From Alcaligenaceae bacterium (GTDB lineage Bacteria > Pseudomonadota > Gammaproteobacteria > Burkholderiales > Burkholderiaceae_B), in NCBI GenBank assembly GCA_013416455.1, contig JACCES010000001.1, forward strand, positions 186,001 to 250,000: a stretch of DNA of 64,000 nucleotides, read 5' to 3'. The notes beneath the pieces were generated by a model. That model searched no databases and was not told the origin of the DNA. It saw only the letters and a program-made list of their open reading frames with translations. Within the stretch, counting starts at the first letter, position 1; every line of letters starts with the position of its first letter. The position numbers and the translations under genes were made by a program. Shown in pieces: positions 33,639-41,778 of this stretch.

Positions 33639-34235
33639 ATGTTGATGAAATCAGAAAACAATCAGGTCCGTGTCTTTGATCCCCGTGGCGTCGTTCGCTC
33701 GATGGCCATACCTGTTGCTGATCGCCGCGAGCAACTCGACGGGCTGCGCCTGGGGGTGCTGGACAACTCGAAGTGGAATGCGAACAAGCTTTTGCGCGGG
33801 GCTATCGAGGCTCTGGGTAAAGAGGTCGAGTTTGAGGCTGTCAATTATTACGTCAAGCACAGTTTTTCCAAGGATGCGGCTCCGGACCTCATCGAGAAGA
33901 TCATCGAAGAGAACGATATCGTTCTGACAGCCATCGGCGATTGCGGCTCTTGCACATCGGGCTGTTTGCGTGACGCCATCGCCCTTGAAAAACAAGGTGT
34001 TCCGACGGCGGTCATCGTGACGACCGAGTTCGTCAAGGAAACTGTGCTGACCCGTCAGGCGCTGGGCATGCGGGAACTGGAACCCGTCATCATCGACCAC
34101 CCAGTCAGTTCCATCACCATGGAAGAGGTGGCGCAACGCGTCGCACAAATTCTTACCCAGGCGCAGGCAGTCTGGAAGGGTAAACAGGCTGGCGCGGCGG
34201 AGCAGTACCTGCAAACCCGCAAGTCGCTTGACTGA
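33639..34235 (+). CDS. UGSC-family protein, cysteine-containing form (DCGSC)
   Basis: A 198-residue protein of the UGSC family, named for a selenocysteine-Gly-Ser-Cys motif seen in environmental selenoproteins (established naming). Here the Sec position is an ordinary Cys: AIGDCGSCTSGC with C102 (codon TGC at 33942-33944), C105 and C109. The protein looks like a Rossmann-type fold (LRLGVLDNSKWNANKLLRG at 36-54; then DIVLTAIG before the motif). A thiol-based redox or nucleophilic role is likely but unproven. ATG 33639 follows AAGGA (33626-33630) by eight bases. It is followed after 14 bases by a CoA-transferase gene. Confidence 0.82.
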   Translation: MLMKSENNQVRVFDPRGVVRSMAIPVADRREQLDGLRLGVLDNSKWNANKLLRGAIEALGKEVEFEAVNYYVKHSFSKDAAPDLIEKIIEENDIVLTAIGDCGSCTSGCLRDAIALEKQGVPTAVIVTTEFVKETVLTRQALGMRELEPVIIDHPVSSITMEEVAQRVAQILTQAQAVWKGKQAGAAEQYLQTRKSLD

Positions 34236-34249
34236 TTCCGGGAGTGGCA

Positions 34250-35476
34250 ATGGGCTCGCTTTCCGGAATACGGGTGCTCGACCTGTCTCGTGTGCTGGCA
34301 GGCCCGTGGTGCACCCAGACGCTTGCGGATCTCGGTGCGGAAGTCATCAAGGTCGAACGGGTAGGCATGGGTGATGACACACGTGCCTGGGGGCCTCCCT
34401 GGTGCGCGGCGCCATCCGGCGCTGAATCGAACTCGGCCTATTTTCTGAGCGCGAACCGCAATAAGAAGTCGGTGGCAATCGATTTCTCGACACAGGAGGG
34501 CGCGGCCCTGCTTCGAGAGATGGCCGTACAAAGCGACGTATTGATCGAGAACTTCAAGGTCGGCACCCTGGAGCGATACGGCTTGTCCTATGAAACCCTG
34601 GCCGCACTCAACCCGCGTCTGGTTTATTGCTCTATTACGGGATTCGGCCAGAGCGGGCCGTATGCGGCACGCGCCGGCTATGACTTCCTGATTCAGGGAA
34701 TGGGCGGCCTCATGAGCATCACCGGCGTCCCGGATGGCATGCCCGGTGCTGGGCCGCAGAAGACGGGTGTGGCGCTGACGGATATTCTGACCGGCATGTA
34801 TGCCGCGACCGGCATTCTTGCCGCTGTGATGGAGAGCAAGAATACAGGCCGGGGGCAGCATCTCGATATCTCGCTGCTCGACGTTCAGATAGCAAGCCTG
34901 GCGAATCAGGCCATGAATTACCTTGTTGCCGGCGAGTCCCCGGCCAGGCTGGGTAACGCTCATCCCAATATCGTTCCCTATCAGGATTTCCGTACACGGG
35001 ACGGATACATGATTCTTGCCGTAGGGAATGATGCGCAGTTTGCGCGTTTTTGCAAGGCGTGTGGCCAGCCGGAATGGGCTGATGATCCCAGGTTCAAAAC
35101 GAATCCCGCCCGGATAGCGAATCGAGATGCCCTGATTTCAGATATCGGTGCCGTGACCGTTCTGCATGACACCTCGTATTGGATCGAACTGCTGGAAGAG
35201 GCGGGTGTTCCTTGCGGGCCTATCAACACCATCGCCGATGTGTTTTCCGATCCCCACGTCGTTGAGCGCAACACCCGGATATCCATCGAGTGTCCCGCGA
35301 AAGGGCGGATACCGTCCGTTGCCAGCCCCATCCGCTTGTCAAGGACACCGGTTGAATACCGCCTGGCGCCGCCCGAACTCGGACGGGATACACAAGACGT
35401 GCTGAGCGGCTTATTGGGGTTGGGGAAACAGGAACTCGATGCATTGATTCAAAGGGGAGTCGTGTCATGTGCCTGA
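34250..35476 (+). CDS. CaiB/BaiF family CoA-transferase (class III)
   Basis: A 408-residue class III CoA-transferase with GIRVLDLSRVLAGPWCTQTLADLGAEVIKVE at the start and catalytic D145 in AGYDFLIQGMGG. ATG 34250 is supported by GGGAG five bases upstream; an in-frame GTG at 34244 overlaps that site. It is the third gene of the UGSC operon. In such operons the transferase would activate the acid delivered by the following Bug receptor, which would make the UGSC pair act on a CoA thioester or on a precursor of one. This is inference. Confidence 0.93.
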   Translation: MGSLSGIRVLDLSRVLAGPWCTQTLADLGAEVIKVERVGMGDDTRAWGPPWCAAPSGAESNSAYFLSANRNKKSVAIDFSTQEGAALLREMAVQSDVLIENFKVGTLERYGLSYETLAALNPRLVYCSITGFGQSGPYAARAGYDFLIQGMGGLMSITGVPDGMPGAGPQKTGVALTDILTGMYAATGILAAVMESKNTGRGQHLDISLLDVQIASLANQAMNYLVAGESPARLGNAHPNIVPYQDFRTRDGYMILAVGNDAQFARFCKACGQPEWADDPRFKTNPARIANRDALISDIGAVTVLHDTSYWIELLEEAGVPCGPINTIADVFSDPHVVERNTRISIECPAKGRIPSVASPIRLSRTPVEYRLAPPELGRDTQDVLSGLLGLGKQELDALIQRGVVSCA

Positions 35477-35547
35477 TGAGGGGTGCACGCGAGGAACTGG
35501 TTCACAAGAATCAATAACGACCGCCCGGGCAGGGCAGGAGAGAGACG

Positions 35548-36528
35548 ATGAACAAGACGAAAATTGCCGCCGCATTCATGTTGGGAGCGTGCGCGATAGC
35601 GTGGACGGCACCGGCGCCGGCCGCGGAAGCTTACCCGAACAAATCCATTACGATGATTGTTCCCTTCCCCGCGGGCGGCCCGACGGACATCGTGGCCAGG
35701 ATCGTGGGACATAAGCTTTCGGAAGAACTCGGCCGTACGGTGGTCATCGATAACAAGCCGGGCGCGAGCAGCGTAATCGGGGCGGGCGAGGTTTCACGAG
35801 CGCCGGCAGACGGGTACACATTGCTGCTCAATTATTCGGGCCACGTGATAAACCCCTACCTGAAAGATAATCTGCCATTTGATCCTCTGAACGATTTCGT
35901 ACCTATTGTGGGGCTTGCGTCGACACCTCAGATCCTCGTGGTCTCGCCCAAGGTCAAGGCGGATTCGTTCGAGCAGCTGATCGAGCTTGCTCGAACCGCC
36001 GAAAGGCCCATGACCTTTGCTTCCTCAAGCATCGGGGCGCCGGGGCATCTTGCGGGAGAGCTGTTCGCCCAGCTGTCAGGGCTCAGTCTGATGCACGTGC
36101 CATACCGCGGCAGTGCGCCGGCATTGACGGATCTGATCGGCGGGCAGGTCGACATGATGTTCGATAGTGCGCCGTCCTCCATTGGCTTTGTGCGCTCCGG
36201 CAAGCTGAAGGCGCTTGGTGTGACATCGTCGAGCCGCTCCGATGTGGCGCCGGAGCTGCCCACCTTGGACGAATCCGGAATGAAGGGGTTCGCGGTAACC
36301 ACGTGGTACGGCGTATGGGCGCCGGCAAACACACCCGCTGATGTAGTGTCTAGGCTGAACACCTTGTTCAACAAGGTTCTGGGTGATCCGGACGTGAGGG
36401 AAAAGCTTCTTCAGGCAGGCGCGGATCCGCTCGGTGGCTCACAAGAAGACTTCACCGCGTTCTGCAATTCGGAGTCGGAGCGTTACGGTGCGATCGTGAA
36501 GGCTGCCGGTATTCAGCCTCAAAGCTGA
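35548..36528 (+). CDS. Bug-type (TctC-like) periplasmic substrate-binding protein 4
   Basis: A 326-residue Bug receptor: signal peptide to about 26 (APAPAAEAYP), then KSITMIVPFPAGGPTDIVAR, PADGYTLLLN and HVPYRGSAPALTDLIGGQVD. It closes the UGSC operon, 71 bases after the CoA-transferase stop, with GGAGAG (35538-35543) as ribosome site. Its ligand is probably the substrate of the CoA-transferase and UGSC proteins. Confidence 0.93.
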   Translation: MNKTKIAAAFMLGACAIAWTAPAPAAEAYPNKSITMIVPFPAGGPTDIVARIVGHKLSEELGRTVVIDNKPGASSVIGAGEVSRAPADGYTLLLNYSGHVINPYLKDNLPFDPLNDFVPIVGLASTPQILVVSPKVKADSFEQLIELARTAERPMTFASSSIGAPGHLAGELFAQLSGLSLMHVPYRGSAPALTDLIGGQVDMMFDSAPSSIGFVRSGKLKALGVTSSSRSDVAPELPTLDESGMKGFAVTTWYGVWAPANTPADVVSRLNTLFNKVLGDPDVREKLLQAGADPLGGSQEDFTAFCNSESERYGAIVKAAGIQPQS

Positions 36529-36569
36529 AAGGGCTCGAAAAACAACGATCGAGGACGCGGAGCTGGGCG

Positions 36570-36589
36570 GGCGGGCTGCCGCGCCCGCC
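36570..36589. terminator. GC hairpin after Bug gene 4
   Basis: GGCGGGC (36570-36576) and GCCCGCC (36583-36589) form a 7-bp stem with a six-base loop, 41 bases after the Bug stop. There is no T run. The 249 bases between the Bug gene and mnmH hold no gene I can support. Confidence 0.35.
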
Positions 36590-36777
36590 GGCTCCGAACG
36601 CACTTGGCCTGCGCAGAAAACATGGCACTATAGGGGTTGTTTTCCGACCCCCTTATTGTTGCAGTCATAAATCCATGCTGGGCATTCATATCGACATACC
36701 GACAGCGGCTGGCCTGCCGCCTCCGAAGGCCAAAAGTTCGCTGAATTTGAGCAGCAATTCGCCATCGAAGCTGTGTA

Positions 36778-37881
36778 ATGCGCGAAGATAGCAACGATTA
36801 CCGCCGCGTATTCCTGAGCGGCGTACCCCTGCTGGATACGCGTGCTCCCATCGAATTCGCCAAGGGCGCGTTTCCCGGCGCGGTCAATCTGCCGCTGCTG
36901 TCGGATGCGGAGCGCGAGGCGGTCGGTACCTGCTACAAGACACAGGGCCAGGATGCGGCCATCGCGCTGGGGCACAAGTTGGTGAGCGGCCGCACGAAGG
37001 CCGAGCGTGTCGCGGCCTGGGCGGACTTCGCCCGGGCGCATCCCGAGGGATACCTGTATTGCTTCCGGGGCGGGCTGCGGTCCCGGATCAGTCAGCAATG
37101 GCTGGAGGAAACGGCCGGCATCCGGTATCCGCGCGTCGTCGGCGGCTACAAGGCCATGCGCGGCTATCTGTTGCGCGAGCTCGAACGGGCAGTCGACGAG
37201 TGCCGTTTCGTCGTGCTGAGCGGCCTGACTGGCACGGGCAAGACGGACCTGCTGCGTGAGCTGGACAACGGAATCGACCTCGAAGCGCATGCCCGTCATC
37301 GTGGTTCCAGCTTTGGCCAGCATGCCGGCGCGCAGCCGGTGCAGATCGATTTCGATAATAGTCTGGCCATCGATTTCCTGAAAAAGCGGGCAGGGGGCCA
37401 GGAAGGGTTTGTGCTCGAAGATGAGGGCCGGCACATCGGCAGTTGCAGCCTGCCGCTGGCGCTCTACCAGGGAATGCCTGGCTACCCGGTCGTCTGGCTG
37501 GAAGATGCCATGGACAGCCGGGTGAGCCGCATATTGCGCGATTATGTCGTGGATCTGCGGGCCGAGTTCGTCGCGATGCATGGCGAGGACGTCGGCTTCG
37601 AGCGGTTCGCGGATCGCCTGCGCCGGAGCCTTGGCAGAATTGTCCGGCGCCTGGGCGACGAGCGGCACCGGCGGGTCGGGGCGCTGATGGAAGCCGCGCT
37701 GGAGGCGCAGCGGCGCAGCGGCGGCGTAGAGCTTCATCGGCTCTGGATCGAGCGCCTGCTGGTGGATTACTACGACCCGATGTACGCCTATCAGCGCCAG
37801 TCCAAAGCGCCGCGCATCGAGTTTGCCGGCACGCGGGGCGCGGTGCTGGAATATCTGCGGCGGCGTTCCTTCGCGCCATAG
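36778..37881 (+). CDS. mnmH: tRNA 2-selenouridine synthase
   Basis: A 367-residue MnmH (SelU/YbbB), which replaces sulfur by selenium in 2-thiouridine at tRNA wobble position 34 through a geranylated intermediate, using selenophosphate. It has an N-terminal rhodanese domain with active C95 ([11 protein letters not shown]) and a C-terminal P-loop domain with Walker A GLTGTGKT at 149-156. Length is normal. It implies that the cell has selenophosphate synthetase (selD) elsewhere. Its placement right after the UGSC operon is notable, because UGSC proteins have selenoprotein relatives. Confidence 0.95.
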   Translation: MREDSNDYRRVFLSGVPLLDTRAPIEFAKGAFPGAVNLPLLSDAEREAVGTCYKTQGQDAAIALGHKLVSGRTKAERVAAWADFARAHPEGYLYCFRGGLRSRISQQWLEETAGIRYPRVVGGYKAMRGYLLRELERAVDECRFVVLSGLTGTGKTDLLRELDNGIDLEAHARHRGSSFGQHAGAQPVQIDFDNSLAIDFLKKRAGGQEGFVLEDEGRHIGSCSLPLALYQGMPGYPVVWLEDAMDSRVSRILRDYVVDLRAEFVAMHGEDVGFERFADRLRRSLGRIVRRLGDERHRRVGALMEAALEAQRRSGGVELHRLWIERLLVDYYDPMYAYQRQSKAPRIEFAGTRGAVLEYLRRRSFAP

Positions 37882-37928
37882 CGGGGCCCGCCAGGCAGAG
37901 GCGGCAATGATAAAAGAAGATTACAGGC

Positions 37929-37962
37929 TAGCCATTCGCTGGCTATTTGGTAGTATGCTACC
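37929..37962. promoter_or_regulatory. Two inverted repeats at the MarR gene start, candidate operators
   Basis: TAGCCA-N5-TGGCTA (37929-37945) and GGTAG-TATG-CTACC (37949-37962) lie side by side immediately before the MarR ATG at 37965. MarR dimers bind such short palindromes over their own promoter, so autorepression of the efflux operon is likely. Confidence 0.6.
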
Positions 37963-37964
37963 TT

Positions 37965-38390
37965 ATGGACATCGAAACCCATTTCAGCATGACGCTGGGC
38001 AGGGTCAGCCGTCGTTGGCGGACCCGGCTGGACGAGCGCCTGCGGCACTTGGGCCTGACACAGGCCCGCTGGCATGCCCTGTTGCGCCTGGATAAGGACG
38101 GCCCCATGCCGCAACACCAGCTGGCGGAGAGCCTGCAAGTGGAGCGGCCGACCCTGGTGCGGCTGCTCGATGGCCTGGAGCGGCAAGGCCTGGTCGAGCG
38201 TCGGTCCGTAGAGGACGACCGGCGGGTCCGTTGTGTGCATCTGACCGAAAAGGCCAGGCCATTGCTTGAAGAAATATCCGATATCAGTGGGCAGTTGCGC
38301 CATGAGTTGCTGGCCGATATCGACCAGGATGCGCTGATGACAGCGGTCCAGGTATTGCAAGAGCTCGACTCGCGTCTTGAAAAGGGGTAG
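37965..38390 (+). CDS. MarR family transcriptional regulator
   Basis: A 141-residue regulator with the MarR winged helix: QLAESLQVERPTLVRLLDGLERQGLVERR as recognition helix and DDRRVRCVHLTEKA as wing. It is the first gene of an operon with EmrA- and EmrB-like genes, and probably represses it until a toxic phenolic or similar ligand is bound. ATG 37965 begins MDIETHF. Confidence 0.93.
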   Translation: MDIETHFSMTLGRVSRRWRTRLDERLRHLGLTQARWHALLRLDKDGPMPQHQLAESLQVERPTLVRLLDGLERQGLVERRSVEDDRRVRCVHLTEKARPLLEEISDISGQLRHELLADIDQDALMTAVQVLQELDSRLEKG

Positions 38391-38393
38391 GCG

Positions 38394-39575
38394 TTGAGCG
38401 AGCAGCAAGGGCGCGACACGCCCCCCTCTTTTGCGAGCGAGCCATCGCCTGTTATGGAAGCGGGGGGGCGTCGGGCGGCGTCCGCCAGCCGCTGGTCGCT
38501 GCGCGGGCGGGGGCACCGCGCGCTGGGCCTCGTTCTGATACTGCTGGCTGCCTGTATGCTGTTCGCATGGTGGCTGGTGCATCGGTGGAACCATGTCTTT
38601 GTCGATGACGCCCGGATTGCGGCCCATGTCGTTACCGTCAGCAGCGAGGTCAGCGGCCGGGTCGTCCGGCTGCCGGTCGTGACCGGAGACCATGTCTCCA
38701 AAGGCCAGTTGCTGGCCGCCATCGATCAGGAAGACACCACCCTGGAGATCCGCTCTCTGGATGCGGAACTCGCCGGGCTGGAGGCCAGGCGGCGGCAGTT
38801 GCGGGCCGAACAGGAAATGCTCCGCACGCAGATCGCCAGCAAGGTCGCTGCGGGGCTGGCGCAGATCGCCTCCGCCGAGGCGGCCCATGAGGCAAGCAAG
38901 GCAACGCTGAAAAGAGCGGGCGGCAGCCATGAGCGGATCAGGCGTCTTGCCCAGCACAAAGCCATGTCCCAGCAGGAGTTCGAAAACGCCAGAGCCGAAC
39001 TGGAGGTCGCCCGGCAGCAAGAGCGGGTGGCGGCATCGGAAATCGAACGGGCGCGTGCCAATCTCGTCGTGACGCGTTCGGAAGAGGCGCAAATGACGGT
39101 GTTGGAGCACCGCATCGAAATACTTGAGGCACAAAAGGCCGCCCTGCGGGCGCAGAAGCAGCAGAAGCAGGCCGACCTTGGCCGGCGCGAGATCCGCGCG
39201 GAATTCGATGGCATCGTGGCCACCGTCTTCCTCGAAGCCGGTGAATATGTATCGGCGGGCAGCCGCCTTCTGCTTTACCACGACCCCGCCAGGGTGTGGA
39301 TCGATGCGAACGTCAAGGAAACACATTTCGGGCGGCTGCGCCTGGGCGCAACGGCCAGCGTCAAGGTCGATGCGTATCCCGGGATGAAATTCAGCGCCAC
39401 GGTCGAGCGCCTCGGTGGCGCGGCGACCAGCCTCTTTGCGCTTCTGCCCAGCCCGAATCCCAGCGGCAATTTCACCAAGATCACGCAGCGGCTGCCCATC
39501 CGGCTTTCCGTCGAGCAGCATGAGGGTCTTCTGCGCCCGGGCATGATGGTGGAGCTCAGTATCGATGTCGATTGA
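38394..39575 (+). CDS. EmrA/HlyD-type membrane fusion protein
   Basis: A 393-residue periplasmic adaptor for an MFS pump. A cytoplasmic tail of about 40 residues is followed by one membrane helix (ALGLVLILLAACMLFAWWLV at about 42-61), a lipoyl domain (VTVSSEVSGRVVRLPVVTGDHVSKGQLLAAID), a long coiled coil (about 110-265; rich in Ala, Glu, Arg) and a second lipoyl half. The TTG start at 38394 follows AAAGGGG by six bases and lies three bases after the MarR stop. The end overlaps the transporter gene by 11 bases. Confidence 0.92.
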   Translation: MSEQQGRDTPPSFASEPSPVMEAGGRRAASASRWSLRGRGHRALGLVLILLAACMLFAWWLVHRWNHVFVDDARIAAHVVTVSSEVSGRVVRLPVVTGDHVSKGQLLAAIDQEDTTLEIRSLDAELAGLEARRRQLRAEQEMLRTQIASKVAAGLAQIASAEAAHEASKATLKRAGGSHERIRRLAQHKAMSQQEFENARAELEVARQQERVAASEIERARANLVVTRSEEAQMTVLEHRIEILEAQKAALRAQKQQKQADLGRREIRAEFDGIVATVFLEAGEYVSAGSRLLLYHDPARVWIDANVKETHFGRLRLGATASVKVDAYPGMKFSATVERLGGAATSLFALLPSPNPSGNFTKITQRLPIRLSVEQHEGLLRPGMMVELSIDVD

Positions 39576-41160
39576 GGCCTTGCTGCTGCGCTATGGAGCC
39601 GCCTATCGCTGGCTCGCCACCATGACGGTCATGGTGGCGACGATCGCGGTAGTGCTATCCACCACCATCGTCAATGTGGCGATTCCCGACGTCATGGGGG
39701 CATTCGGCATCAGCCAGGTCCAGGCGCAATGGATTTCCACCGGTTTTCTTGCGGCGATGACCGTCACGATGCTGCTGACCGACTGGGTCTACAAGTCTCT
39801 GGGCCTGAAGGCCGGCATGATTGTCGCAATGCTCGTTTTTCTTGTCGGCTCGATTCTGGGCGGTATTGCGCCCAATGAAGGCATTCTGACCCTGGCCCGC
39901 GTTGTCCAGGGCGCGGCCGCGGGCCTGGTCCAGCCGCTGGCAATGATTCTGCTGTTCCAGGTCTTCCCCATCGACCAGCGGGGCATGGCCATGGGCATCT
40001 ACGGCATAGGTGTCGTGCTGGCGCCGGCGCTCGGGCCGTGGATAGGCGGCATGCTGATCGACACCTTCAATTGGCATTACGTATTCTTTCTCGGTCTGCC
40101 GTTCGCGGTCCTGGGCATCGTCTTGTCGAATATCTTCCTTCCCGTCCGGGTGGCTTCGGCATCGGTGCCACGCTTCGACTGGCCGGGGCTGATTCTCCTT
40201 TGCGTGTTCGTCGCAACCGCGCTCAATGGGCTGACGAACGCTCAGCGCATGGGCTGGGGCTCCGATCCCATTCTGTGGCAGTTCATGGTTTCAGTGTTCG
40301 CGATCGGCGCCTTCATCGTCTGGGAGCTCTACACCGATAAACCGATGCTCGACCTGCGGATCTTCTCGCGTCTGCCGTTCGCCGCAGCCGCGCTGGTGTC
40401 GTTCATTCTGGGCGCGGGGCTGTTCGGATCGCTCTATCTGGTGCCGCTTTTCGTTCAAACCATTCAGGGCCTGACGCCGACTCAGGCCGGCCTGCTGTTG
40501 ATGCCGTCGGGACTCGTGCTCATATTGATCTTTCCCATGGTCGGCTATTTGTCCGATCGCCTGCCGATCGGCGTGCTCATCGGAACAGGCATGGTGATTT
40601 TTGCCTGGGCATCCTATCTGACCGCGCAGGTCACCATCGCCACGAGTTTCGGTTTGCTGGCCTGGTGGACGGTTCTGTCGCGAATCGGCCTGGGCTTCGT
40701 GTTTCCCTCGCTCACGGCGGGTTCCTTGAAAGTGCTGCCGCCGGAGTGGGTGGGGCAGGGAGCCGGCGCCATCAATTTCACCCGTCAGCTGGGTGGCGCC
40801 TTCGGGGTGAACCTGCTGGCCGTACTGCTCGAACGGCGCACCGAGTTCCATGCCGACGCATTGGCCCATACCCAGTCTGGCGGCAACCCGGCGACGCTGG
40901 ACCTGATCCATAAGCTTGCCGGTAGCCTGAATGCCGCCGGCTTGCCTGATTTTCAGCAAGTCCCCGCCGCCCTTGCATTTCTTGCCGAGATGATCACCGC
41001 TCAGGCGAGCACGCTTGCCTTCCAGGACGGTTTCCTGATCGTCACCGTCATTTTTCTGGTGGCGCTGGGGCCGACATGGCTGCTGCATCGGGCAGTGGCG
41101 CGTCGTGGAGCAATCAGCGCCCCCGGAAGAGGGAATGCAGGGCTGCGGGAAACTTCGTAG
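39565..41160 (+). CDS. EmrB-type MFS drug transporter (DHA2, 14 membrane segments)
   Basis: A 531-residue major facilitator of the DHA2 family. The first helices carry MVATIAVVLSTTIVNVAIPDVMGAFG (motif D1-like LxxTIVNVAIP) and ARVVQGAAAGLVQPLAM, followed by GIGVVLAPALGPWIGG (antiporter motif C). It exports toxic compounds with the adaptor encoded upstream; no outer-membrane channel is encoded here. Confidence 0.94.
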   Translation: MSIEALLLRYGAAYRWLATMTVMVATIAVVLSTTIVNVAIPDVMGAFGISQVQAQWISTGFLAAMTVTMLLTDWVYKSLGLKAGMIVAMLVFLVGSILGGIAPNEGILTLARVVQGAAAGLVQPLAMILLFQVFPIDQRGMAMGIYGIGVVLAPALGPWIGGMLIDTFNWHYVFFLGLPFAVLGIVLSNIFLPVRVASASVPRFDWPGLILLCVFVATALNGLTNAQRMGWGSDPILWQFMVSVFAIGAFIVWELYTDKPMLDLRIFSRLPFAAAALVSFILGAGLFGSLYLVPLFVQTIQGLTPTQAGLLLMPSGLVLILIFPMVGYLSDRLPIGVLIGTGMVIFAWASYLTAQVTIATSFGLLAWWTVLSRIGLGFVFPSLTAGSLKVLPPEWVGQGAGAINFTRQLGGAFGVNLLAVLLERRTEFHADALAHTQSGGNPATLDLIHKLAGSLNAAGLPDFQQVPAALAFLAEMITAQASTLAFQDGFLIVTVIFLVALGPTWLLHRAVARRGAISAPGRGNAGLRETS

Positions 41161-41322
41161 AAGCCAATCAAGCCTGTGACAGGCCTGTGAAGCGTCGGGT
41201 AATAGGCCGGGGTTCTTCACAATTCAGCATGCACCCGCCATGCCTGGCGGTCAAATACGAGTATGCCCCGGATCTCGGCATCAGTACTGCGCCATGGATC
41301 ACTGAACGAATTGGCGTCGGAT

Positions 41323-41520
41323 TCAATTCAGCGCTTCCGTGGCGGCCTCTTCAGGCGTCGGCCCGTTATGGAACTGATCTGTAAACCATTCAGCCTGTTC
41401 TGCGATGTGCTCCTGTGCCTGGTGCAATGTTGCGCCCGCGGCAACCAGAAAACCTTCCACTTCGGTACACCATTCGATCAGCGCCACTTCGTCCGGATTC
41501 GGCATGCTTTTCTTTTTCAT
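41323..41520 (-). CDS. Small uncharacterised soluble protein
   Basis: A 65-residue acidic protein (MKKKSMPNPDEVALIEWCTEVEGFLVAAGATLHQAQEHIAEQA in several short blocks) predicted to be mostly helical. The minus-strand ribosome site AAGGAAG lies about seven bases before the ATG, which supports it as a real gene. No function or family is recognised. It is convergent with the EmrB-like gene and divergent from the ABC-F gene. Confidence 0.65.
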   Translation of the reverse strand: MKKKSMPNPDEVALIEWCTEVEGFLVAAGATLHQAQEHIAEQAEWFTDQFHNGPTPEEAATEALN

Positions 41521-41574
41521 GTTTTCTTCCTTCGTTTGAAGCCCGCGCTATGCCGGTCAGGGCGCGGCATAAAA

Positions 41575-41588
41575 ATGCGGCGCCGCAT
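41575..41588. repeat. 14-base perfect palindrome ATGCGGCGCCGCAT
   Basis: A self-complementary 14-mer in the gap between the small protein gene (start 41520) and the ABC-F gene (start 41779). It could be an operator. The rest of this 258-base gap shows no gene. Confidence 0.5.
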
Positions 41589-41778
41589 CGACGCGTGCGC
41601 ATATTACGAAATAGACGGAACAAAACGGTCGAATGCTAAAATTCATGCTTTTTTGCGCGGTTTCCGCCACGCCGCCCGCGGGTGCTCCACTCCATTCGTC
41701 GCCTCTGTCCGCCACCCCTGTTCAGACCCCGGCCGCTCCGGGATTTCTTGTCTGCCCGAAAATAAAGATCCATCTTCA

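Noticed and set aside
33942-33944. Selenocysteine (in-frame TGA) in the UGSC-family gene
   Set aside because: The codon is TGC, and no selenocysteine machinery or SECIS-like need is present in the window.
37791-39521. Long minus-strand frame of about 576 codons opposite the MarR and EmrA-like genes
   Set aside because: Same reason: shadow of real genes in GC-rich DNA, with no recognisable domains.
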